Below, piece by piece: positions 1-5,611 of a stretch of 8,129 nt of DNA. The first letter of the stretch is position 1. The number at the start of each line of letters is the position of its first letter. The stretch is taken from the NCBI GenBank assembly GCA_014378805.1, contig JACMMY010000080.1, positions 1 to 8,129 of the forward strand, read 5' to 3'. Source of the DNA: Moraxellaceae bacterium. GTDB lineage: Bacteria > Pseudomonadota > Gammaproteobacteria > Pseudomonadales > Moraxellaceae. Position numbers and translations under genes: made by a program. The notes beneath the pieces were generated by a model. That model saw nothing but the letters and a program-made list of their open reading frames with translations, searched no databases and had not been told where the DNA came from.

Positions 1-792
1 CAAATTTATGAAGGTGCGGCTTTTCTCGCAGGTGCAACGCCTTATTTTGTCAATTGCACAGCGGATAACAATTATCTCGGTGATTGGGATGCGATTCCTG
101 AGTCGGTTTGGGCAAACACCCAATTGGTTTTCATCTGTTCACCGGGCAATCCAACAGGTGCCGTGATGCCTGCGGAGAAACTCAAAAAACTGATTGAGCT
201 GTCTGACCAATATGGTTTTACCATCGCTTCTGATGAATGTTATTCCGAATTGTATTTCGATGTAGCACCAGTCGGTTTACTGGAAGTCTGCGCGACAATG
301 GGTCGTCATGATTACCATAATTGCGTGGTCTTTCACTCACTCTCGAAACGTTCAAACTTGCCGGGATTGCGCTCTGGATTTATTGCAGGAGACGCAAAAC
401 TTCTTGCGCCGTATTTGCTCTATCGCACCTATCACGGTTCAGCAATGCCTGTACAACATCAACTCGCCTCAACCGCAGCATGGTCAGATGAAGCGCACGT
501 TGAACAAAATCGAGTATTGTATCGTCAGAAATTCGATTTATTCGTCAATGAATTAGGCAATAAATTCGCCTTTAAAAAACCCGATGCAGGTTTTTATTTC
601 TGGTTGCCTGTTGAGGATGATGAAGCATTTGCTCAGCGTTTGTATGCAGAGCAGAATATCACCGTATTACCCGGTCGCTACTTATCGCGTGAAGCGCATG
701 GCATTAACCCTGGCATGAATCATGTGCGAATGGCTTTAGTTGCCGATCTTGAAAATTGCATCGATGCTATAGAACGATTCAAACGATTGTAA
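1..792 (+). CDS. dapC: Succinyldiaminopimelate aminotransferase DapC, 3' part (5' end outside window)
   Basis: PLP-dependent fold-type I (class I/II) aminotransferase that transfers an amino group to N-succinyl-2-amino-6-ketopimelate in the cytoplasmic lysine/meso-DAP pathway. The frame is open from base 1 to the TAA at 790-792, giving 263 visible residues; family members are near 400 residues, so roughly a third is missing upstream. Visible motifs, numbered from the window edge: SPGNPTGA (48-55), the Asp/Tyr pair of SDECYSE (D78, Y81) that contacts PLP, the Schiff-base lysine in HSLSKRSNLPGLRSG (K116) with the phosphate-binding Arg after it, and a C-terminal HVRMAL with the expected substrate-carboxylate Arg. 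The SLSKRSNLPGLRSG block is typical of DapC-like enzymes and separates it from aspartate aminotransferases. A general class I aminotransferase is the alternative. It converges with the trxC/DUF3565 pair. Confidence 0.88.
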   Translation, partial: QIYEGAAFLAGATPYFVNCTADNNYLGDWDAIPESVWANTQLVFICSPGNPTGAVMPAEKLKKLIELSDQYGFTIASDECYSELYFDVAPVGLLEVCATMGRHDYHNCVVFHSLSKRSNLPGLRSGFIAGDAKLLAPYLLYRTYHGSAMPVQHQLASTAAWSDEAHVEQNRVLYRQKFDLFVNELGNKFAFKKPDAGFYFWLPVEDDEAFAQRLYAEQNITVLPGRYLSREAHGINPGMNHVRMALVADLENCIDAIERFKRL

Positions 793-828
793 CTCTTCGC
801 TTCATACACTTCCTTGATAAAACTAATC

Positions 829-863
829 AGATCGAATGTAGATTGATAATCTACATTCGATCT
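829..863. terminator. Perfect 15-bp hairpin between convergent genes (likely bidirectional terminator)
   Basis: Arms 829-843 (agatcgaatgtagat) and 849-863 are exact reverse complements around a 5-nt loop (tgata). The hairpin begins 36 nt after the dapC stop and contains the stop codon of the minus-strand DUF3565 gene (851-853). No strong T-tract follows on the plus strand. On the minus strand a short run (agtttt) follows after a few bases. Termination of both transcripts is inferred from position and stem strength. Confidence 0.65.
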
Positions 864-1060
864 ATAGGCGCCCCCGCATCACATTTCGTACAGCTCAATT
901 TCACACCGATTTTCGCATTTCGACCTTCTGGCGTAATGACCCAAAGGCGATTCATCCATGGCGGATTATGCCGTACATGTTGAAAGTGACCGCACTCCAA
1001 TTCTGCGACCCAATGGCTTTCTATATCTTGGTGAAAGCCGACGATGCGACTGTCCATCAT
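851..1060 (-). CDS. DUF3565 family protein, small Cys/His-rich
   Basis: A 69-residue protein recognised as DUF3565 by its opening (M)DSRIVGFHQD and the segment WVAELECGHFQHVRHNPPW. Function is unknown for the family. It has a set of potential metal ligands: C23, H25, H28, H31 and the pair C57-x-x-C60, which resembles a small zinc-ribbon arrangement (inference). No signal peptide or membrane segment is seen, so it should be cytoplasmic. Two consecutive ATG codons (1058-1060, 1055-1057) can serve as start. The gene begins only 3 nt after the trxC stop codon (1064-1066) and has no clear Shine-Dalgarno of its own, so translation is probably coupled to trxC. The last codons (IDRM and TAG) lie inside the 829-863 hairpin. 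Confidence 0.82.
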   Translation of the reverse strand: MMDSRIVGFHQDIESHWVAELECGHFQHVRHNPPWMNRLWVITPEGRNAKIGVKLSCTKCDAGAPIDRM

Positions 1061-1063
1061 TGA

Positions 1064-1483
1064 CTAAGCCACTTGCCCCAACCAAGCCAGTAATTGAGGT
1101 GCTTGCATTGCGCCAGCTTGACGCGCAATTTCCTTGCCATTTTTAAACACTGCAATCGTCGGAATACTCCGAATATTAAATTGCGCACTGATCTTTTGTG
1201 CTAGTTCAGTATTCACTTTGACAAAACGATACTGCGGTGCATTCTTCGCAGCTTGGCTAAAGTGAGGCGCCATTGCTTTACATGGTCCACACCACTCCGC
1301 CCAAAAATCAACGACGATTGGTAACTCCGTATTTTGCACATACTGAAAGAAATTTTGATCATTGAGTTCAATTGGGTGTGTCGGTAAAAGCGCTTGCTGA
1401 CACTTCCCACAGGTTGGGTTGTCTTGTACACGTTCATCTGGTACGCGGTTTTTAGCCATGCAGTTTGGGCAGACGATTAACAT
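1064..1483 (-). CDS. trxC: Thioredoxin 2 (TrxC), zinc-finger thioredoxin
   Basis: Cytoplasmic thiol-disulfide oxidoreductase that reduces protein disulfides and in enterobacteria is induced by oxidative stress. The 139-residue length equals the E. coli protein. The N-terminal zinc-binding module shows CPNC (C5, C8) and CGKC (C25, C28). The thioredoxin fold follows with VDFWAEWCGPCKAM (redox Cys65 and Cys68), the FVKVNTE strand, and the cis-proline loop IRSIPTI (P108). The ATG at 1481-1483 is preceded by GGAG (1491-1494) with 7 nt spacing, which fixes the start. It leads a two-gene unit with the DUF3565 gene. Family assignment is secure because single-domain thioredoxin 1 lacks the four N-terminal cysteines. 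Confidence 0.95.
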   Translation of the reverse strand: MLIVCPNCMAKNRVPDERVQDNPTCGKCQQALLPTHPIELNDQNFFQYVQNTELPIVVDFWAEWCGPCKAMAPHFSQAAKNAPQYRFVKVNTELAQKISAQFNIRSIPTIAVFKNGKEIARQAGAMQAPQLLAWLGQVA

Positions 1484-1522
1484 TAATTAGCTCCATTCAA
1501 TTCTTTTATTCTCATCAAATCA

Positions 1523-1551
1523 TTTCTATGGCGCAAGTGCACTTCTGTCAA
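1523..1551 (-). promoter_or_regulatory. Sigma70-type promoter of trxC
   Basis: On the minus strand a consensus -35 TTGACA (1546-1551) is followed by a 17-nt spacer and TAGAAA (1523-1528), about 40 nt upstream of the trxC start. The spacer holds a perfect 10-bp palindrome, aagtgcactt (1535-1544), which could be an operator. Promoter assignment is by consensus only. Confidence 0.6.
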
Positions 1552-1595
1552 TCGACTAAACTCCTCATTTTAATTTCGAATCAAAAAGTGAAGAT

Positions 1596-1668
1596 CACTG
1601 AGCGGAGTCGAAGTGAGCATATACACCTCCCTCGGCTCAGAAAACGCACATTTCGACTCCGCTCAATG
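1596..1668. repeat. Pair of inverted 20-mers (REP-like palindromic element)
   Basis: Positions 1596-1615 (cactgagcggagtcgaagtg) and 1649-1668 are inverted copies matching at 18 of 20 positions, separated by 33 nt. The core TTCGACTCCGCTCA resembles a short repeat I recall from intergenic regions of many bacterial genomes. The element sits between the trxC promoter and the gap terminator, outside any gene. It could fold into a long hairpin in either transcript or be a dispersed REP-type sequence. Confidence 0.6.
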
Positions 1669-1704
1669 TACTAGTAGACTTTAATATTACTCATAAAATT
1701 CCAT

Positions 1705-1730
1705 AAAAAAAACCGACATATTCATGTCGG
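1705..1730 (-). terminator. Rho-independent terminator of gap
   Basis: Read on the minus strand, a 7-bp stem (ccgacat/atgtcgg, 1713-1719 and 1724-1730) with a 4-nt loop is followed directly by eight T (1705-1712). It lies about 35 nt beyond the gap stop codon, the expected place and orientation. Confidence 0.85.
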
Positions 1731-1764
1731 CCTTTTCACTACAAATCATTCACATCATCAACAA

Positions 1765-3240
1765 TTAAGCAGTGACTTTTTCAACTGGCAAATGTGGATA
1801 GTTGATACCAGCCATTTGTTCAGCAATACGCAGAACTTGGCAGCTATAGCCAACTTCATTGTCATACCAAACATATAATGTTGCATGGTTGCCACTGACG
1901 ATGGTTGCTTGCGCATCGAACACACCCGCAGAGCGTGAACCGATAAAGTCAGAAGAAACCACTTCAGATGAATTTGTATAATCAATCTGACCTTGCAGAT
2001 TTGAGTACACAGAAATCTGACGCATGAATTCGTTCACTTCTTCACGCGTTGTTTCAGTCGCCAAAGTCAAATTCAAAATCGCAAGTGATACGTTTGGTGT
2101 TGGTACACGAACTGAGTTACCAGTCAATTTACCTTTCAGCGCTGGCAATGCTTTCGCAACCGCTTTTGCTGCGCCAGTTTCAGTAATAACCATGTTCAAC
2201 GTTGCAGCACGACCGCGACGATCTGCTTTGTGATAGTTATCAGTGAGGTTTTGGTCATTGGTGAATGAATGCACAGTTTCTACGTGACCATTCAACACGA
2301 CAAACTTATCATGGATCACCTTCAGAACTGGGGTGATCGCATTGGTTGTACAACTTGCCGCACTGATGATTGGATCAGAATCCAAAATGTCAGTGTGGTT
2401 CACACCGTAAACAACGTTCTTCATTTCGCCTTTGCTTGGTGCAGTCAGAATGACACGTTTGATGCCTTTACAAGCTAAATGAACCGACAAGCTATCCGCA
2501 TCACGCCAAATACCTGTGTTGTCGATCAACAACGCATCTTTGATCCCGTGAATTGTGTAATCCACTTCTGATGGGCTTTTCGCGTAGATCACTTTGATGT
2601 AGTTACCGTTTGCGATGATCGCTTCGTTTTCTTCATCCACTGCGATCGTGCCTTGGAATGGACCATGCACAGAATCACGACGGAGCAATGACGCACGTTT
2701 TTGCAAATCATTTTCTGATGATTTACGCACAACGATTGCGCGTAAACGCAAACCACGACCGAGACCAGCTTGTTCAATAATCAAACGTGCAACAATACGA
2801 CCAATACGACCGAAACCGTAAAGAACAACATCTTTTTGTTCTGGGTTTTCTGCACTTGCAGGCAATGTTGCGAGTGCTTGTTTCAGCAACTCTTCAACAG
2901 CAACATTGGTATCCGCTGATTCTCGCGCAATCTTGCCTAAATCGACTTCACATGATGACAAGTTTGCTGAAGCAGCAAGTGCCTCTAAAACTGGCATGGT
3001 ATCCACAACAGACAAATCACCTGCAATCATACGAACGCGGCGATGTTCTTTCAGAATCTGAATCACTGAGGTGTTGATCAATGAACGACCATACACTGTC
3101 GCAACCACGTCGTGCTCGCGGTACAGCTTACCGATCATAGAAATCATGCGTTCCGCGATTTCTTCGCGATTCTTCCAGCGTCCCCAGTGGTCTTGGGTTA
3201 ACGCAACGGTATTTGTTGGTTGAAAAGTCGATTCGGTCAC
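1765..3240 (-). CDS. gap: Glyceraldehyde-3-phosphate dehydrogenase, long form with N-terminal extension
   Basis: Catalyses the reversible, NAD(P)-dependent phosphorylating oxidation of glyceraldehyde 3-phosphate to 1,3-bisphosphoglycerate in the cytoplasm. At 491 residues it exceeds the usual ~330 because of an added N-terminal region (about 1-135) without recognisable motifs. The core starts with the Rossmann motif YGFGRIGR (141-148). It continues with RRDSVHGPF (187-195), the catalytic SCTTN (Cys297), HSFTNDQN with the partner His324, RVPTPNVS (378-385) and WYDNEVGYS (458-466, nicotinamide-contacting Asn461). Extended forms of this kind are known from Pseudomonas and Acinetobacter relatives, where the main role may be gluconeogenic (inference). 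The start is GTG (3238-3240), supported by AAGGAA (3247-3252) 6 nt upstream. The gene is monocistronic, with its own promoter and terminator. Confidence 0.95.
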   Translation of the reverse strand: MTESTFQPTNTVALTQDHWGRWKNREEIAERMISMIGKLYREHDVVATVYGRSLINTSVIQILKEHRRVRMIAGDLSVVDTMPVLEALAASANLSSCEVDLGKIARESADTNVAVEELLKQALATLPASAENPEQKDVVLYGFGRIGRIVARLIIEQAGLGRGLRLRAIVVRKSSENDLQKRASLLRRDSVHGPFQGTIAVDEENEAIIANGNYIKVIYAKSPSEVDYTIHGIKDALLIDNTGIWRDADSLSVHLACKGIKRVILTAPSKGEMKNVVYGVNHTDILDSDPIISAASCTTNAITPVLKVIHDKFVVLNGHVETVHSFTNDQNLTDNYHKADRRGRAATLNMVITETGAAKAVAKALPALKGKLTGNSVRVPTPNVSLAILNLTLATETTREEVNEFMRQISVYSNLQGQIDYTNSSEVVSSDFIGSRSAGVFDAQATIVSGNHATLYVWYDNEVGYSCQVLRIAEQMAGINYPHLPVEKVTA

Positions 3241-3304
3241 GGATAATTCCTTAATTCAGGCCCACTCATTGAGGCAAATAGGGACGAAATTTTTCGAGAT
3301 GTGT

Positions 3305-3313
3305 ATTCTAGCA
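3305..3313 (-). promoter_or_regulatory. Extended -10 promoter of gap
   Basis: On the minus strand the sequence reads TGCTAGAAT: a TG-n extended -10 followed by TAGAAT (3305-3310), about 65 nt upstream of the GTG start. No good -35 hexamer is seen at the usual distance, which fits an extended -10 or activator-assisted promoter. Confidence 0.55.
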
Positions 3314-3328
3314 AAAAAAGTCGTGTTT

Positions 3329-3383
3329 TGCCTGTGAATGTCACCATTTTTAGATGAAATGTGTACTGGTTAATTCACAGGCA
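3329..3383. repeat. 11-bp inverted repeat upstream of gap
   Basis: tgcctgtgaat (3329-3339) and attcacaggca (3373-3383) are exact inverted copies with 33 nt between them and centres 44 bp apart, close to four helical turns. The left arm covers the place where the gap -35 element would be. A 4-bp inner pairing (acca/tggt) could extend a hairpin. It may be a two-site operator or a structured end of the DUF1244 transcript, whose stop codon is at 3402. Confidence 0.5.
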
Positions 3384-3401
3384 TTTTAGTAACAATGAAT
3401 C

Positions 3402-3656
3402 TTATTTTTGATATTTGGTTTTCCATTCTTCATACGGCATGCCATATACATGCTGGCGCGCTTCAGGATCAGTCAGCGCAATACCCTGCTTTTCTGCTTC
3501 CTCACGCATCCACTTCGACAAGCAGTTCCGGCAAAATCCCCCGATATTCATCAGGTCAATATTTTGTACTTCGGTATGCGTTTGCAAATGATTCATGAGA
3601 CGGCGAAACGCTGCTGCTTCGAGTTGAGTTTGCTGTTCTAGGGTTAGGTTGGACAT
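3402..3656 (-). CDS. DUF1244 family protein
   Basis: An 84-residue protein recognised as DUF1244 by its conserved core QNIDLMNIGGFCRNCLSKW (31-49) and the C-terminal signature VYGMPYEEWK (70-79). Function is unknown. It has a CxxC pair (C42, C45) but no further obvious metal ligands, no signal peptide and no membrane segment, so a soluble, probably helical cytoplasmic protein is expected. The start is supported by AAGGA (3663-3667) 6 nt before the ATG at 3654-3656. It lies between gap and dusB on the same strand, but a terminator-like palindrome separates it from dusB and no convincing promoter of its own could be picked out. Confidence 0.85.
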   Translation of the reverse strand: MSNLTLEQQTQLEAAAFRRLMNHLQTHTEVQNIDLMNIGGFCRNCLSKWMREEAEKQGIALTDPEARQHVYGMPYEEWKTKYQK

Positions 3657-3693
3657 GGGGAATCCTTGGGGTGGGAATTATTGAAAATTAGAT

Positions 3694-3765
3694 AAAGTCA
3701 AAAGAAAAATCCCTCCCAACCTCCATTTGCAAAGGGAGGCTTAGGGAGGATTTGCTTTTGACTTT
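3694..3765. repeat. 72-bp imperfect palindrome, terminator-like, downstream of dusB
   Basis: The outer arms aaagtcaaaag (3694-3704) and cttttgacttt (3755-3765) are exact inverted copies. Inside, CCTCCC/GGGAGG and CCTCC/GGAGG stems with small bulges close on the palindromic centre tttgcaaa. On the minus strand the GC-rich stem is followed by a T-rich stretch (atttttctttt), as in a rho-independent terminator, and the plus strand offers a similar but weaker run. It begins 5 nt after the dusB stop. Both a bidirectional terminator and a small dispersed palindromic element are possible. Confidence 0.7.
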
Positions 3766-3770
3766 CGTCG

Positions 3771-4793
3771 TTAAACCAAAACCTCTTCATTCATCACATC
3801 ACGCTCATAAACCAATCGTTCACTACGCTGCAACAAATGATCAAAATACTGTCTCGTCACTTCCGCCTGCTCAGCAGTTGATTCGACGGCATACATCGCT
3901 TGGCGAAACTCATTACTCGCATGTAAACCTTTGGTGTACCACGCAATATGTTTACGTGCGATACGACAACCTGAGTATTCACCATAGAATTGATACAAGT
4001 CGTCTAAATGACCCAGCAAGACTTCTTTAATCTCAATAACTTCGGGCAATGGCAACAACTCACCCGTTTCCAAATAATGTGCAATCTCGCGAAAAATCCA
4101 CGGACGACCTTGCGCGGCGCGACCAATCATAATCGCATCTGCACCCGTCTCACGCAGCACATAAGCGGCTTTTTCTGGGCTATCAATATCACCATTTGCA
4201 ATGATCGGAATCGTTAAATCTTTTTTCACTTCACGAATTAAAGCATAACGCGCTTGCCCTAAGTACATGTCCTCACGCGTCCGCCCGTGAATCGCCAATG
4301 CTGCAATCCCCGCTTTTTGCGCACGTTCTGCAATGCGATGAATATTCTCTGCACCGTTAATAAAGCCAAGGCGTGTTTTTAATGTGACAGGCACGTCAAC
4401 TGCATTCACCACCGCATCTAAAATCTCACCGACTAACGCTTCATCTTGTAACAGCGCCGAGCCAGCCAATTTATTGCAGACTTTTTTCACCGGGCAACCC
4501 ATGTTGATATCGACAATCTGCGCACCATTTGCCACTTGGTAACGCGCGGCTTCGGCAAGCATCTTCGGATCAGAGCCTGCGATTTGTACAGAAATCGGCG
4601 CAAGCTCACCTGTGAAATCAGCACGGCGTAGTGACTTCTTGCTCGCGTGTAATGATTTATCAGCGGAGATCATTTCACTGACCGCATGGCCTGCACCGAA
4701 ATGCTTACAAAGTTGCCGAAATGGACGATCGGTCACGCCTGCCATGGGAGCGACGATCAAGTTGTTGCGGAGTTCATACGGGCCAATGTGCAT
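3771..4793 (-). CDS. dusB: tRNA-dihydrouridine synthase DusB
   Basis: FMN-dependent enzyme that reduces a uridine in the tRNA D-loop to dihydrouridine. The 340-residue protein has a TIM-barrel FMN domain and a C-terminal helical tRNA-recognition region. Visible motifs are APMAGVTDRPFR (15-26), VQIAGSDP (69-76), NMGCPVKKVCNKLAGSALL with catalytic Cys100, the lysine of TLKTR (K139), IHGRTR with His169, ANGDI (199-203) and MIGRAAQGRPWIFREI (222-237). The Cys100 position and the RAAQGRPWIF block match DusB rather than DusA or DusC. The only in-frame start is the ATG at 4791-4793, since a stop lies six codons upstream. Its Shine-Dalgarno is weak. In enterobacteria dusB precedes fis; here it is followed by a palindrome and a DUF1244 gene. 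Confidence 0.94.
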   Translation of the reverse strand: MHIGPYELRNNLIVAPMAGVTDRPFRQLCKHFGAGHAVSEMISADKSLHASKKSLRRADFTGELAPISVQIAGSDPKMLAEAARYQVANGAQIVDINMGCPVKKVCNKLAGSALLQDEALVGEILDAVVNAVDVPVTLKTRLGFINGAENIHRIAERAQKAGIAALAIHGRTREDMYLGQARYALIREVKKDLTIPIIANGDIDSPEKAAYVLRETGADAIMIGRAAQGRPWIFREIAHYLETGELLPLPEVIEIKEVLLGHLDDLYQFYGEYSGCRIARKHIAWYTKGLHASNEFRQAMYAVESTAEQAEVTRQYFDHLLQRSERLVYERDVMNEEVLV

Positions 4794-4826
4794 TTGGGCG
4801 AAACGACTTCAAAATTTAATGTGCGA

Positions 4827-4855
4827 ATTGTAGACGTGATCGGAGAATTGGGCAA
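4827..4855 (-). promoter_or_regulatory. Sigma70-type promoter of dusB
   Basis: On the minus strand TTGCCC (4850-4855) and TACAAT (4827-4832) are separated by 17 nt. They predict a short leader of under 30 nt before the dusB ATG. The promoter lies just beyond the broken end of the DJ-1/PfpI pseudogene. Confidence 0.55.
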
Positions 4856-4873
4856 TCAAGAATAACCTCGCAA

Positions 4874-5185
4874 TCAATACGCACCTTTTTTTAGCATATC
4901 TACAACTAAAAATGGAACTATCTCGGTCAAAACAGCGACATCTTCTTCGGTATTACTGAAACCTATAACCTGCTTTCCTTTGACCAAAAAGGAACCATTT
5001 GAGATGAAGCATCAACGCTTTTTGGATCTAAAGGCTGTTGTCGTCCTTTTAAAGACGATGGACGATTTAGCTCCTGCGTCTTTAAATATTTAATAAGGCG
5101 CTGCAAATTCCTATCACCAAGATTCTGTTTTCTAATCGGTGTTCCAGAGTTTCTCATGTGACCTAAGAACCATCAAAATATTCAT
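4874..5185 (-). pseudogene. Decayed DJ-1/PfpI-family (type 1 glutamine amidotransferase-like) gene
   Basis: Remnant of a DJ-1/PfpI superfamily gene (intact members are about 225 residues). From the ATG at 5183-5185 the frame reads MNILMVLRSHEKLWNTD, stop, KTESW, stop, stop, EFAAPY, stop, IFKDAGAK. This follows the family N-terminus (KILMVLTSHdkLGNTG, then FWleEFAaPYyvFKDAGA) position by position, with stops at 5132-5134, 5114-5116, 5111-5113 and 5090-5092. A frameshift near 5055 moves the next family block, SLKGRQQPLDPKSVDASSQ, into another frame. The first frame resumes near 5010 with SNGSFLVKGKQVIGFSNTEE and VLTEIVPFLVVDMLKKGAY, ending at TGA 4874-4876. The roughly 75 residues that should lie between these blocks, including the nucleophile-elbow cysteine, are absent, and about 45 C-terminal residues are lost. 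No functional product is expected. Confidence 0.85.
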
Positions 5186-5197
5186 CACGAATCTCAT

Positions 5198-5540
5198 TAA
5201 ATTAGGTTGAAAAATCATCAGCACATTAATAATGCGATTCACCTATCCTACAATGCTTTTGGCGTGACCCAGCTCAAACGTTCATTCATACAACACAAAA
5301 CTGGTACGCTAATGAGTTTTGTAAAGATTTGATTAAGACTATTATTCATCTATCAAGAAAAACATATCAATCGACATACGACGATTAAAAAATAACGCCA
5401 CATCATCTTTACTTAAATCGTTGTAATTTAATCTATTTCTTACATTAACCCTCTGTATCCCACATCGACACTATTAAACACTTTTAAGTTTGCATAAGTG
5501 TGCTAGCGAACAGATAAAAGCAAACGATAAGTAAACAATA
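5198..5540. other. AT-rich spacer without recognisable gene
   Basis: This spacer between the pseudogene and the surface-protein promoter is visibly richer in A+T than its flanks. Both strands are broken by frequent stops. The longest open stretch noted is on the minus strand, about 5353-5478 (ending NRRMSIDMFFLIDE), which has no start codon near its 5' end and no family resemblance. No tRNA, terminator with a T-tract, or insertion-sequence end was seen. It may be further decayed coding DNA. Confidence 0.5.
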
Positions 5541-5570
5541 CTGACAATATTGTTAAAATATTTTTACAAT
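5541..5570 (+). promoter_or_regulatory. Sigma70-type promoter of the DUF3494 lipoprotein gene
   Basis: CTGACA (5541-5546) and TACAAT (5565-5570) are 18 nt apart, predicting a leader of about 35 nt. A perfect 10-bp palindrome, acaatattgt (5544-5553), overlaps the -35 hexamer and could be a repressor site. Confidence 0.55.
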
Positions 5571-5611
5571 TTAGCTGATGTTTACTGACTTGCTGCAATA
5601 TGGGGAAAAAA

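Noticed and set aside
1669..1676. tactagta palindrome
   Set aside because: An 8-bp palindrome is expected by chance at this frequency, and it adds nothing to the adjacent inverted 20-mers.
4975..4994. 7-bp inverted repeat ttccttt/aaaggaa
   Set aside because: It lies inside the pseudogene's former coding sequence, has an A/T-rich stem and no T-tract, so it is probably chance.
4963..5157. 64-codon minus-strand open frame beginning MRNSGTPIRKQN
   Set aside because: It cuts across the frame-shifted DJ-1/PfpI remnant: only its segment SLKGRQQPLDPKSVDASSQ matches the family, and its two ends are out of frame with it. The ribosome site is poor.
5281..5340. Possible transposase-like tail on the minus strand (NERLSWVTPKAL)
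   Set aside because: It loosely resembles the C-terminal RP...TP pattern of some integrase-fold transposases, but it is too short, with no catalytic residues or terminal repeats nearby.
5600..5611. Upstream ATG adding MGKK to the lipoprotein
   Set aside because: The Shine-Dalgarno GGGGA overlaps and follows this codon and is well spaced for the ATG at 5612. No ribosome site precedes 5600.
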